Below, piece after piece: positions 43,527 to 56,078 of a stretch of 64,000 bases of DNA. Every line of letters starts with the position of its first letter. Position 1 is the first letter of the stretch. The notes beneath the pieces are model-generated. The model was not told the origin of the DNA and did no database searches. It saw only the letters and a list, made by a program, of their open reading frames with translations. The stretch spans positions 124,001-188,000 of the forward strand of contig KV419407.1 of assembly GCA_001630475.1 (NCBI GenBank). Direction: 5' to 3'. The position numbers were made by a program, and so were the translations under genes. Source of the DNA: Sistotremastrum niveocremeum HHB9708. Lineage: Eukaryota > Basidiomycota > Agaricomycetes > Sistotremastrales > Sistotremastraceae.

Positions 43527-43679
43527 TGTACAGTGTAAGTTGCAGCGATAATACAGAGAGCAGCCGTGGACAACGAAGAATGCGTCGACAAAGGTTGTTT
43601 CGAGCACTAGACGCGAACGTGGGAACTCGGCTATTCTACAGGTTTTTGCGGTGACCCCCAACCTTCTTATTCGTCTTCA

Positions 43680-45298
43680 ATGGCGTCCATCGCACGGATT
43701 CTTTCGCGACGTAGGTGTTCTCTTATCTCGTGTATAAGAATTTACTTCATAGGTCAAAGGCATACACTCTTCTGCGAGGCGCCATGCCCTGTCAAAATTT
43801 ACCATGCCTGCGATGAGCCCGACCATGTCTGAGGGTGGTATTGCGCAATGGAAAAAGAAAGAGGGCGAGTCTTTTGCGTCCGGCGACGTCCTCTTAGAAA
43901 TAGTATGCTCTTAACAGTTTGAATTAACCGTTGGGTTGACCCTCTATTAGGAAACCGACAAAGCGACCATTGATGTCGAGGCACAAGAAGATGGTATCTT
44001 GGCTAAAATCATCGTCAGTTTCTTCAATTCATTGATATTTGTTTTCTCATTCATATCAAATGGCAGTCCGACGACGGTGCCAAAAACATTGCTGTCGGAA
44101 CCCCGATTGCTATTCTGGCTGAGGAAGGAGATGATCTTTCTGGTGCTGCTAAACTCGCTGAAGAGGCTGCATCAGCGCCTCCCGCTGCGAAGTCAGAAGA
44201 AGAAGCACCCAAACCGAAAGACGAGCCTAAGCCTACCTCTTCAGAACCATCACAGTCAACTCCTCCACCTCCTCAAAAGGACCTGCCCAGAGGCGATCGC
44301 ATATTCGCAAGCCCTGTCGCCAAAAAGATTGCTCTGGACAAGGGTATTCCGTTGGCGCAGGTTAAAGGGACGGGACCCAACGGCCGTATCCTCCGCACCG
44401 ACGTTGAGAACTTCAAAGCCCCTGCAGCCGCAGCTCCAGAGAAATCATCTACTACAACTCCATTACCTAGCGCACCTGCTGAATACACGGACACACCAGT
44501 CTCCAACATGCGTCGCGTGATTGGCCAACGGCTAACGCAGTCTAAGCAAGACGTACCTCACTATTATCTTACTGTCGACATCGATATGGGTCGTGTGCTG
44601 AAACTGCGAGAAGTGTTTAACAAGGCTCTGGCTGAGAAGGACAAGGAAGGAAAGGGTGCATCCAAACTCAGCGTTAACGACTTCATCATCAAGGCAGTTG
44701 GATGTGCCTTAGCAGAGGTTCCCGAAGCTAACACTGCTTGGCTCGGAGAAGTTATCAGACAGTAAGATTTCTTTGCCTCGTCTACATATTTGAAGACGAC
44801 TGACTCAACCAACTCAGGTACCACAAAGCTGACATTTCCGTCGCAGTCGCCACGCCGAACGGCCTGATCACGCCAATCGTAAAAGATGTCGGTGCTAAGG
44901 GCCTCGCCGTCATCTCTTCGGAGGTGAAGGCTCTCGCTAAACGCGCCCGAGATGGCAAGCTGCAACCCCAGGAATACCAGGTTAGTCTGCTTCCAGTCTT
45001 AGCTTAGAGTGTCCTGACGCGTTTCCAGGGTGGAACATTCACCATCTCTAACTTGGGCATGTATGATATCAACCACTTTACGGCCATCATCAATCCTCCC
45101 CAATCTTGCATCCTTGCAATTGGCTCCACCGTACCTACCTTGGTCCCCGATGCCTCCGACGAGAGAGGATTCACGACGAAGAACATCATGAAGGTCACTC
45201 TGAGCAGCGATCACCGAACTGTTGACGGTGCCGTTGGTGCGAGATGGCTCCAATCCTTCAAAGGCTATTTAGAGAATCCCTTGACCTTTATGCTGTGA
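43680..45298 (+). CDS. LAT1: Dihydrolipoamide acetyltransferase, E2 of pyruvate dehydrogenase
   Basis: Transfers acetyl groups to CoA in the mitochondrial pyruvate dehydrogenase complex. A short presequence ([11 protein letters not shown]) is followed by one lipoyl domain, [20 protein letters not shown] and [20 protein letters not shown], where the Lys of ETDKA is lipoylated. After a Pro/Lys linker comes the peripheral-subunit-binding domain ([20 protein letters not shown]) and the catalytic domain: [60 protein letters not shown], and the active-site [16 protein letters not shown]. The end PLTFML is typical. Six introns are GT-AG. Confidence 0.95.
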
Positions 45299-45505
45299 TC
45301 ATGAACCGTTACGTTTTTACGTAGGTCTTCACGACGGAAACGCCTCGATCTCGTATCCCGGCTTAGATTCCCAAAATTGCACGCCCCTAATAAAGTCCAG
45401 ATTATCTAGTCTCAATACCATATTGTTATCCGGAGTACACTGAGCCTGAGTTTGACACGAAAAAGTCGGTTACTTTTGTGACGAATTGTGCCGAGGTGGT
45501 CTCCG

Positions 45506-46189
45506 ATGAACCAAGACGACAACATACTTCTTCCTGGCCAGCCTGTTACAATCCCAAACGGTGCTGCGCCAGATCTCGGGGGTGGCCTTTATCTGAAAGA
45601 TGGTGTAATTCGTGCAAGTCTTGTCGGCAAACTCAGTCGAGTAGGAAATGTCAGTGATCTCATATGACATGGGTCGACGTATATTCACGATTTTTACCTT
45701 CACATCAAAAGACTTTGACTATACCAAGACCAAGACCACACCCTCCTGCACCTGAGTCAGTTGTGTTGGGTTCTGTAATTCGTCTCTCGCCACTGCAAGC
45801 CGTCATTTCGATCACCGTAGTCGATGGGATACCCCTACCACAGGGCGAAGACTTTACCGGTGTGATCCGTGTCAATGATGTCCGAGCGACGGAGAAGGAC
45901 AAGGTCAAACTAGGAGAATGTTTCAGAGGGGGCGATGTCGTGAGGGGCATTGTGGTGAGCATTTATATCTGGTTTTTTGAGGTTTTTATGACTACGGCTT
46001 ATATGCCAATAGTTGTCTCTTGGTGACTCGAGAAGCTACTATGTATCAACAGCACGAAACGACCTCGGTGTCATATTCGCTACTAGTGAGGCAGGTGCAA
46101 CCATGGACCCAGTGTCATGGCAAGAAATGCGATGCCCGAAAACAGGAAAACTAGAAAAACGAAAATGCGCCAAACCAGACGGCCTATGA
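45506..46189 (+). CDS. CSL4: Exosome complex subunit Csl4
   Basis: Cap subunit of the RNA exosome. Three exons read [40 protein letters not shown]; then [60 protein letters not shown] (S1-like domain), [12 protein letters not shown]; then [20 protein letters not shown] and the last zinc-ribbon-like part [20 protein letters not shown]. The length, about 190 residues, fits. The introns are 45573-45660 and 45957-46011 (approximate). The stop lies only 5 bases from the stop of the convergent monooxygenase gene, so the two transcripts must overlap. Confidence 0.92.
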
Positions 46190-46194
46190 ACCTC

Positions 46195-47718
46195 TCATAG
46201 CTTGGCCTTGGTCGCATCACGGTCATCAGGCAATTTCATGCGTGCAAGACCATCAATAATGCGCTCAGCGTCCTTCTCGATCCTGTCGATGAGCTCCTGG
46301 CACGACGGAATGTCTGTGATCAATCCCATAGCTACGCCAGCTGTCCATATCCCAGCATCCGAATCACCAGTTTCATATGCCAATCGACCTCGTGCACCAG
46401 AGACCAGCTCTCTCAAATCTTCGAATTTGGCGCCTCCAGGACGGTTCTCCAGTCGAACGACCTCTTCGGCAACCTTGTTGCGATAAACTCTCGCTGGAGT
46501 TTAATGAGCATCCGCCTCGTACTAGAGGAACTAGAGGAACGTACAGGTATTCCGCAGTGTGCGGAAGATGTGTATTGTATCAAGTTCTGTGCCAGCGACA
46601 ATCTTATCTTTGATGTTTTGATGAATAGGACTGTCGATGCACAAGATCAGAAAACACGCTTCGACAATCGACCAGAAACATGCCTTTCTTTTGTGCACAT
46701 AAACCGTGTGCCTGTTACACGGTCAGATGACAGAGCCTATGCATTGCTGCTGATTGACATACCCATGTTGACGCCCTGTAACCAAGTCAGCGGAAGAAGA
46801 ACTCTACTAAGGTGGAAAAACTGACACATGCACCAAATGCAAGTGCGGCTGCAAGGCCACGTCCATCGGCAATTCCGCCAGATGCGATATACGGGATATT
46901 GAGCTCTTGAGCGGCACGAGCTAGCTTCAGCGATCTTTAGTGCTAGCCATTGGGGATGCCAACTGGTCACTCACGAGCACCAGTCCGCCCATGTCATCTT
47001 CTCCAGGATGTCCAGCACCTAGGACAATGGATCACCTCGAGGTGTCGAGTTTATTCAAACACGAAACGCACATTCCAGGCCGTCAATGCTTATGATGTCG
47101 ACTCCCATCCGTGCAGCAGACTGAGGGGCAATGTTAGACGGTACTCGGACATTTCTCAAGTCACGGAGTTACTTTGGCATGCCTGATTGTCGTGCATTTA
47201 TGCAGCACAATGCATCCTTGCGACTTGAAGAACTTGATCAGCTTGCCCGCTGTATCAAGTTCAGTAATTCGGGAAACTTGGGAGGAGCATGTGATAACGC
47301 ACGACTATTCCCAGCCGTTTCGAATATCCGAACGTTTTCCTCGACAGCAGCCCGAGCATAGCCTTCATAATCTGGTGGATTGATAGTGGGAAGGAGGGTA
47401 ATATTCACGCCGAAGTTGTTATTGGTTAGTTTCCGAGTCTCCCTGATTGCTTGTCGAAGTGCTTCCGGCGAGGGTTGGGTTAGAGCAGTGAGAATGCCGA
47501 GTCCGCCGGCATTTGAGACAGCTGCTACGAGAGCGGGCAGCCCGACCCTTCAACGACATGAAGCGACATGAAATGAACGAAATGCTTGAATATTCACCAT
47601 TGCATGCCACCCTGGACGACGGGTCTGTCATGAACTCAGTAAGGAGACGCTCGGAGATGGTTGATCAAGACTCTGACACTCTAATACCGAGCAACTTCGT
47701 TAACGCTGTGGAGATCAT
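46195..47718 (-). CDS. Nitronate monooxygenase (2-nitropropane dioxygenase family)
   Basis: FMN-dependent oxidation of nitronates such as propionate-3-nitronate. The start at 47718 gives MISTALTKLL, spliced to VHDRPVVQGGMQW (FMN-site motif). Then come LVAAVSNAGGLGILTALTQP, TNNNFGVNITLLPTINPPDY, KFFKSQGCIVLHKCTTIRHA, MGVDIISIDGLECAGHPGED (with the family His), and NIPYIASGGIADGRGLAAAL. The C-terminus is ...DATKAKL; the last three residues, AKL, are a canonical peroxisomal PTS1. The protein has about 370 residues. It is downstream of the peroxiredoxin gene on the same strand, 117 bases away. Confidence 0.9.
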
Positions 47719-47835
47719 TGTGGACGACGTGCAAGCTCAGCCCGAGACGACACTTTATATACGGATCTTGACTTCTAACAAGGCTAAGAGAGCTGACAGC
47801 CCGACACTCGTGATATTCAACTCGTGCGCTTCTGA

Positions 47836-48534
47836 TTACATACTCGGCGTCTCCTTTTCGACCTTCTCCAGCCACTTTGACACAAACTTGGAATGAGCAC
47901 TGAAGTTGAGCGTCGAGTCGTATACATCCCGAACGATCCCTTTCGAGTCAATAAAGAAAGTTACTCGCGCTGGCCAACGTCATTCAGCTAAATCTAAACC
48001 GACGGCCGCTCACGACATACCTTCTGTCAAGCCCATCAGCCCTTTGCCAACCGAATACGCTTTTCGAGCCTCTCCACTAGCATCGCTCAATACAGGATAC
48101 TATCCTGAACGTCAATCATCCGCGGCACAAAGCATATATCCAAAAAGCGCACATTCAACCCTTGTTCATCTACGAATTTCTTCTGCTTTGCTACGGCGTC
48201 CTGGCTTACACCTACGACTTCACATTTCGTACGCTTGAACACTTCGTTCCCTTGAGAAGAGTCCACGTTAGATGTTGATGAACGTAACAAGCCTCGCACC
48301 TTTTACTGCATCTCTAAATTCGCAAGCCTCTTTCGTACATCCATAAGTTCCTGGATCATGATAGTCGTCACCATTTGCTCGTCGAGACGCAATGTTCAGT
48401 GCATACCTGCTGCAGGATAGAAGAACAAAGCAGTCGGAACTCCACTCTTGCCAGGCTCCAGAGTAAACTGCTCGCCACTAGCATTCGGGAGCGTCAAGCT
48501 CGGTGCTGTCTTGTTCAAGAGAGGATGAGGCATG
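47836..48534 (-). CDS. Peroxiredoxin, Bcp/PrxQ type (Dot5-like)
   Basis: Thiol peroxidase that reduces peroxides. Exons read MPHPLLNKTAPSLTLPNASG, PGKSGVPTALFFYPAA, then TYGCTKEACEFRDAVK with the peroxidatic Cys in GCTKEAC and a second Cys five residues on, typical of the PrxQ group. These are followed by KRTKCEVVGVSQDAVAKQKK, FVDEQG, then AYSVGKGLMGLTEGRVTFFI and FVSKWLEKVEKETPSM. Introns are GT-AG. Yeast Dot5 is nuclear; this protein lacks a clear signal of that kind, so the location is open. Confidence 0.9.
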
Positions 48535-48769
48535 GAAGAATTAACGAGAGGCACAATTGTTCAACATCGTCCCATCTCGGGCATTTATACGGCTTCACAT
48601 TGCACGAACACGGTCGATCGCACGCTTCGCAGCAGCTTGATAAGGTTATATGATTCTGGCGATCGTGAGTCGCACGCTCGGCGCCAGTAACCGAAGTTAC
48701 CGGAACTGTTAACAAATCATTATTGTACAAATACATCAATCCAAGAAGATATAAAATAGAAGTTAAAAA

Positions 48770-51700
48770 TCTACGAGGACAGAACAGGCTGACTAGCCTT
48801 TGGCTTGTTTGTTAGCGCCTGGTTGTCAATCGAGATACCTGGGGATAATTAGTTCGATTTAGTCCAACTGAGGTGAGACCCTCGACTTACTCTGTGTTGC
48901 ATTAGCGGTCTTATAGATACCAATCAAACGATGGCTAAGTTCGAACATATCATTCCTGGAAGTTTGAAGTCAGTTCTGCTCTCGATCTCGTCAAGGTCTT
49001 TTCTTTACCTTAGTGAAATAATGATAAATTGGGCGTTCTTCGTGCGATCCTTGATATAATTCGCGACAATGGAAACATTGCGGAAGTCCAGCGCAGCATC
49101 AATCTCATCCATGAAATACAAAGGCGTTGGCTGAAGCCGATATTAGTCGAGTCTATCTTATTCTGAACCCAGAAGGCTGACCTTGAAGACGTGTAGAGCG
49201 AAGACGAGGGCGAGCGAACTCAGAGTCTTGGGGGATATATCAGCACACCGTTACTGGACGGAACCAGACCATACCTTCTCTCCTCCAGACAGATTAGAAA
49301 TGTTCTTCCAGCTCTTCTTCGGGGGCATCACACTGAAGATAATACCCTCGGAGAACGGATCCATACTGTCGACGAGTTCGAGTTCGGCATTGCCACCCAA
49401 AGTAATCATCTAAGCTCTGTTTTAGACAATGCCACGCTCGTGACATAGCATACACACCTGATACATCTCTTTCAACCTCGAGGAGATGGTGTTAAATCCC
49501 ACCATGAATTCATCGAGGCGCCTTTTCCGCAAGTCATCGTACGTCTGCTTCTGAACATCGCGAGCTTTGGTGACGTCCTCGAGTTGTTTGGCTCTCTTCA
49601 GGAAATCAGCTTCACGTTTTCGGTATTCCTTCAGGACACTCAGATCAGGTTTTGCGTTCTGCACTTGTTCTGTAATTCATTGTTAGCTGGAGGGTCGGAT
49701 GACAAACAGATTTAAGTTCCATACCTTCAAGGAGGGAGATGTTAGCTGTCAAATCAGTTCGTCTGAAGCCTTTCAACTCTTCCGCGGTATAAAGCTTCAA
49801 TTCATAACTAGACTCGTTTGCTTTCTCTTGCTTCACTGTCTCTGACGCTTCCAAAGATTCAGCAGGCTCAGCTGTCTCTCCACCTTCTTCGGGCATTTCC
49901 TCGTCATCGTCATCACTTGTTGAGTCATCAGTAAGCAGCTCTTTTCAAATGGAAGCACACTGACTCAAGCTCTTCCAAAGACAGTTTGTCGTGTTCGCTT
50001 TGAAAGTGCCGAATGCGCTCTTCGTTTTCGGCGGATTCCTTCTTTCGATCTTTGAGCTTTTGTTGAATTTCCATCTACGGTGGCCGAGACTAAGACACCA
50101 GGGGCTTAGTTCGAATAACGTGACGAGCGTACCTCCTTGGCCCGGAACTTTTGAATCACTTTCTGCTGTGAATCCAATTCGGCTTTGATACCTTCTAAGT
50201 CGTCCTTGGCGCTTTCACTAGCGGTGTGTGCTGCTTCCACTTTGGCCCTTATGTCTTGTAATGTCGTCTGACATTCCGCGTATTGTTCGTCCAAATCCTC
50301 CAACACTTTGGCCACTTCTTCCAACTCTGTGCTGTTGGTTTCGATGGCCGTGGTCATCCTAGTGACTTCTTTTTCCGCTTGGGATTTGTTGACTTCAGCC
50401 TTCGTAATGGCATCGTTGGCCAGAGAGATGTGCAGCTTGAGACCTTCGACTTTCGACTTCTGAGATAGCAGTCGGGAACCGCCTACGTCCAAGATCTTCT
50501 GCTCGAGCTCCTTGATCTCTGTTTCGATCTGCTGTGTTTTCTTCGCGACCTTTTCCTCTTCGGCCGTTGTTGATTTGATCTTGGCATCCAAGGCTTTCAG
50601 GCGGGAAACATCTCCGGTGTCCGGTTTGTTTTGGTTCCTTGGTCAAGGTCAATATTTCGGCTTTCCATAGATGATATAAGAAAGCTCACTTCAGCTCTTT
50701 GATCCGTCTGTCCATTTCTGCAACCCGACTATCCAAAGTCGCGATGTCAAGTTCAACTTTCCGGATGGCCATGTCCGTTTCAGGCATCTCTTTCGATATC
50801 ACTTCATGTTCTGCCTCCCGCTGCCTCAAGCTGGACACTGCAGCGTCTAGCTCCTGGCGAGCTACGTCGCAATCCCTCTGGTATTGACGGAGTTGATCGG
50901 GGCTAACGGCATCTGGAGCCAGCTTAGAGCTCATGCCTCCCCTGGAGACGCGATTACCGCCTCCGGACATTGTGCCTGATGCATCAATGAGTTGGCCTGC
51001 CAAAGTGACGACCCTCCAACGCCGCTGCCCAAAGGCTAAGCGATTTGCTTGGTCCAGATTGTCCGCGACTAGAGTATTGTGCAATGCTTTGTAGAACGCC
51101 GGTGCGAATTTAGGATCCTTAGGAGTGATCAAGTCGAATAGTCGGGGCGCATTCTCTGGAGTTTGAATCTTATCCATGCCTTGCTGCGAGAGCTTCTCCA
51201 AAATCATGAATGTGGCCCGACCGGTTCTGCTGCTTCGAAGGTGTTCAAGGCAAGCCTGACCTTGCTCAACCTTATCGACCACAAGATTATTCAGAGCACC
51301 GCATGCAGTGGTGACCGCAACGTCGTATTTTTCGGGTATTGTACCAAGGTTTCCAAGACGGCCCTTCAAATGCAAATCAGTCGTATGTTATCATGACGTA
51401 CACTGCACATACATGGAATCCCTGAATGCGCCCACTGTCTCGAAGACGAGTCAGAGAGTCAAGAACCGCATTCTGCGAGTTATTTGAGGCTTGGCTACTT
51501 CTGGCTTCTTCGATTTTCTGAGTGGCATTGCTGAGTTTCATACGGAGCTCTTGAACGTTACTTTGAATTTCCTATCAAAAAGTTAGACAGCTTTTCACGC
51601 AGTGTTTCTGTTCGCTGACCTTGATTCGGCGCTCCGATCCTTTGATCTTGGCTTCAATAGCTACGCGGGACTCCTTGAGGCCCCCCAGTTCTTCCACCTA

Positions 51701-54256
51701 AGGGATCAGTCAGAAGAGGAGAAGCCGTGCTGCTTTCAGTCACTCGCCTTCACCGAACGTTCAGTGGATGCAGCCTCCTTGGTTGATTCCGCGAGCGAGA
51801 GAGACGCTTGAATAGCAGCCACCTTCTGGCTCAGCATATGGTGTTCTCCTTGGGCAACGTTTAATTCGCTACGGATGTTGTTGAGCTTCGCCGTCCATGG
51901 CTCAAGATCCTTCTGCTTGGTCTCGATCTGATCGTGGAAAACCTGCGTTTTGTCTGAAACCACAATTCGCAAGTGCACCCCTTAGCTGTTACATTGACAC
52001 TTACCCTTGAGGCTGTCCCGGATGCCTTCCAAGACTTTCTCTTCTCGTTCAAGCTGTTCTTCGAAGTCGGCTAGTTTTCTCTTCTGATTTTCCATCTGCT
52101 CCGTGCTGTCTTCAATGGTCCGAAGAGCCTCGGTACGACTCTTCTCATCCTGCAATCACCATTATAGATTGAATGTTAGATTGACTGGGAAGGCAGCGGA
52201 CAAACCTCCTGGAGAGATTTCTTTAGTTTCTTAGCTTTGGTGTTCGCGTGCTTCTTCTTCTCTTGAAGGCCGACCTCTTGTTTCTCATGAACAGACAGGT
52301 TTTTCACGGCTTCGGCTGTGTGACGTTTGACATCCTAGTAAACAAATTAGAAACATGGTATCGGGGGGCGCCAGCGATACGTGCCTCGTAGATCGCAACA
52401 CGTTCGTCAAAATGAACTTGGAGCTCCTCGGCATGAGCCAAATCGTCTTTGTTACGCTCTGTCTCATCGGCAAGCTCAGCCTCCAATTGTGCCTGCGAGG
52501 ATGGTCATTTAGATTCAGTGTCAACTAAGAAAGGGGGAGAACTTACGATATCATGCTGGAAGCCCTTCTGATTGGTGAAACACTGCCACAAAGACCATTG
52601 ATACAAGCGAGAGTATGCACGAACTAACTCGTTCTGCAATCGAAGATAGTTTTCAGCCTCGCGCTTCTTGCTCTCGAGGGAGTTTTTCTCCTTCTCGACG
52701 ATTCGGAGGCGGTTCAACTTTTCCGCACGCTCCTCAGCACACCTGTCCAGTTCAACCAGAGCATCCTCGATGGACTGTTTGTACTTGGAGGTCCCAATAA
52801 TATCTTCGAGGTATTCAAGAAGCCCATCTTCATGTTCTGTGGGGGCCTTGGGCTTCATTTGCGCGATCGATTCAACTTCGCCCTAGAGAGATGTGTTGTC
52901 AGAACAGGCGATTGACTTTGCAAACGAATTATCGACCTGAAGAATCAGGAAACGTTTGTGATCCAGATCTATGCCACGCTCTTTGAGGAGAGTCGTGACT
53001 TCCGTAAATGAGCTAGCAGCTCCATTGATGGTGTACTTGCTCGAGTTGTTCTTGTACGCTGTGCGATTGACGACGAGCCGAGAATTAGGGACCACTTCAT
53101 ACGCGTGAGGGCCAGGCTATCGAGTCCGATGTTAGTTATGCAGTGCTAAAGCGAGCGCATTGGATTGTATACCAAATCGATGATCTCTCTAAAATGGACT
53201 TCCACGCTGCACTCCTTCAAATCGGGGTATCTCGCTGAATTATGTATCAGCTCCGAAAGTTTCCCTTGGCGCATTTTCGACGCGCGATAACCAAAGACGA
53301 ATAATAGGGCGTCGATGGTATTGGATTTGCCGGAGCCATTAGGGCCTACGATCGACGAGAAACTCTAGAATATGATATTAGAAAAATTTCTGGGTGAGTC
53401 AAGTGTAGCGCACCTTATGAAAAGGGCCAATTTCTTGTCGCCCAGCATAACTTTTAAAGTCCACAAGAACTAACTTGTGGATGACGAGTCGCGAGATAGG
53501 ACCGACGTTCTCCGGTGTCTCCGTAGCGGGAGTGATTATCGATACAGGTTTCTGACTCCGTGGGGGACTGGGCAAGATGTCCTCCTCGACGCTAGACTCG
53601 CTGGCTGAGCGCGGTCGCTTCAACGAACGACTCGACGCTCCAGACTCGGGAGAAGCTCCTGGTGTGCCTGGCACGATCTCGGGCTCAGGAGTTGCAAGCT
53701 CTGGTTGAGCAACCTTAGGCGTAGACGATGTAGGATCCGTCGAGGGTGCTTTCGACCCTCGCCTAAGAGGCGTCCCCTTGACCGGAGTCAACGGTGTTGC
53801 AGAGATATCTAAAAGCCAAAGGCGATGTTAAGGCAAGATGGCGCACTGTGGAGGAAACGATGTACCTTTGTGAAGACGGGAAGGCTTTGGAGTTTCACCA
53901 GCCGACTCTACATCATCTGGAAACGACTTCCGTTTCTTGTGAGGTGGTTTAGTCGTCACGCCCTCTCCTTCGGAGCTCTTCGCCTCCCCAATATCCGACA
54001 GACTCTCCTCTCTCTCTCTCAATGGACGCGGAGCGGTGGACGAGCCTCGTGTGCGGTGAGTTGCAGGTGTAGGGGACGCGACTGCTTGGTCCATATCCTC
54101 GATATTTTCATCTTGAACTCGAGCAGGCTTGGAAGTACGCTTTCGTTTTGTGGTACTGGGTGGCTTCGCAGTAGATGACTTCTTGGTAGCTTGATTGCCA
54201 GGCTCAAGTCTCTCAACCTCGACGGATTGAGAACGAGTGGAACGCCTAGGCGGCAT
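48770..54256 (-). CDS. SMC4: Condensin subunit Smc4
   Basis: SMC ATPase of the condensin complex that compacts mitotic chromosomes. The N-terminal 250 residues are disordered and basic (start MPPRRSTRSQSVEVERLEPG). The ATPase head reads LVLVDFKSYAGRQEIGPFHK, SIVGPNGSGKSNTIDALLFV (Walker A), KRFLILQGEVESIAQMKPKA, then EDGLLEYLEDIIGTSKYKQS, an Smc4-specific motif. Long coiled coils flank a hinge (GRLGNLGTIPEKYDVAVTTA, RRWRVVTLAGQLIDASGTMS). The C-terminal head has NLSGGEKTLSSLALVFALHV (signature) and PLYFMDEIDAALDFRNVSIV (Walker B). There are many introns. The stop at 48770 follows NKPKASQPVLSS. Confidence 0.96.
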
Positions 54257-54370
54257 AGTGGGTCGATGAAGTAGCCTGCGGCGGCAAGACGCGACGAACA
54301 AGAACTATTTGTGGTTTGTTTGGCGTTAGATACGCGTTATTTACACAAGCGCGCTAGATCTGGCATAAAA

Positions 54371-56023
54371 TTATCGGATCTGAAGGTGTTCCGATGAGAT
54401 CAGGGACAACCAGTGTCCCAACTTCTCGTCGTCTGTCTCTACATTATTCGTGCCCTCAAACTTAACAGGATACGCCTCTGGGAGGAGCGGCCTGAGATAT
54501 GATACAAACCAGCGGTCCCTGATCGCTGCGGCAGCAGATGCTCGCCCTTTGGGACGACATACCAATAAACCAGAGATAAGGCATATCGGAGTGTCGTCAC
54601 TACCGTTGTCAACAATACCAGGCAGCTTTTCTTGGAGGTCAACAGCTTCAGCTTCTCGGAACGTCACTTTATCGGCATCTGGAAGACCTTCAAATTCCTG
54701 AATTTCACTCTCGATGTTAACAATTTGTGGGAGATCAAAAAGAAGATATCATCACCGGCCAAGTTTGGGCATTTGGCGTCCCTAGCGTTTTAAAAATGCT
54801 CCAGATCAAACCCAGTTCCCCCCGACTAGAGTCGAACAAGGTGTCCCGCCTACAGATAGGTTCGTCACCCGAAGATGGAGAAGCAGGCTCGCTACCGTCC
54901 TCGAAAGTAGTGAACGCCCTTGAGTCCACAGAGTCGAGATCCAGATTTTCGCAGATGAATGGAGTGAAAAAATGAGCCAATGTCGTTCCTAGGCTCCATA
55001 GGTCACAGGCCAATGGGTCGTAGGTCCTCGGCGAGAAAAGTAGCTCAGGGGCACGGAAAGCGCTATGCTCGATGAGGACACATCGTCGAAGAAAGTTCTG
55101 AGAAGCTCACCCTGTACCTACTTGATGGTACATATTGTCAGATGTTTCAGTCCATACGTTTTTCAAGGAAATATGGGGATGTTGGTTGGATCCCTCTCGG
55201 GAACCCCACGCGAGACCGAAATCAATGAGTTTCACATATCCAGAAAGTTCGACGAGAAAGTTGTCGGGTTTAATATCGCGATGAGAAATAGGCGGCGACA
55301 AATCATGCAGATAAGCAACAGCAGCAACGACCTGGTAGCAGAGTCCTTTGGCGAGCCTCCCAAACACTCTTGTACGGTTTTCGAGCAACAGTGTCTGGCC
55401 GAGGAGCGTACCAGTATCGCGTGGTGGTCGATGGCGAGTGAACGTGATGTCATTCAGTATAGTAGTCAATCGAATGGGAACAAAAGGCATCCAGAGTTCA
55501 ATCACTGGTTCTTCCTGCGGCATAGCAACCCCTAAGAGTTGAACGATCTTCGTTCTGTTGAGCTGCGACGGTAAAAGAGATGGTGCTTAGTTCCTTACAT
55601 TACAGTGGGAAACGCGAAACAGGGCCTTGATCTCCTTCACGACGTCGTGTGGTTCTCTGATGCCTTTGTTCCCGTAAGGAACCAATTTCAAAGCATACGA
55701 AGCTTCTTGGTCTCCAAGTCTCCGGATTTTGTATACTGATGAGAAGACGCCTTCATCAAGAAAGCTGGATTCGATCTAGCTAAATTCAATTATAAGGAAT
55801 CTTGTGCAACAGAAGAATCTTCACATTGTCGTCGTCGGATGAGGGTAAATCGACAGGAGGTGGGTAAAGCTTCCGCGGTCGCTCAGCGACTGCAAAACAG
55901 TGAGCAGAGCTTTCGTGCTCACCCACATACAGATTGTTTCAAAGCTTCCAACGATATTGATACAAGCGGACGGATTTGTGGTCAGAGTCAACTGCCGGTA
56001 ACTAAAGTAAGGCCGGTCGGCAT
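54371..56023 (-). CDS. Protein kinase, CDK-activating-kinase-like (Cak1/Csk1 type)
   Basis: A serine/threonine kinase. Spliced parts read LDEGVFSSVYKIRRLGDQEA (glycine loop), SYALKLVPYGNKGIREPHDV (catalytic Lys), GLCYQVVAAVAYLHDLSPPI, SHRDIKPDNFLVELSGYVKL (catalytic loop), IDFGLAW (DFG), HQVGTGAFRAPELLFSPRTY and DLWSLGTTLAHFFTPF. The short, unusual activation segment and GTGxFRAPELL resemble Cak1/Csk1 kinases, but no single residue decides this. The N-terminus reads ERPRKLYPPPVDLPSSDDDN. The start at 56023 (MPTGLTLVTG joined by an intron) is a guess, because the frame before the first kinase exon has no ATG. Confidence 0.75.
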
Positions 56024-56078
56024 TTCAAATATAAACCTTATCTAGCAAGTATGACCGGCACCCAAACATCGAGAGCTC

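Noticed and set aside
47513-47896. A 127-residue plus-strand frame between the monooxygenase and peroxiredoxin genes
   Set aside because: It overlaps well supported exons of both genes on the other strand and lacks any motif.
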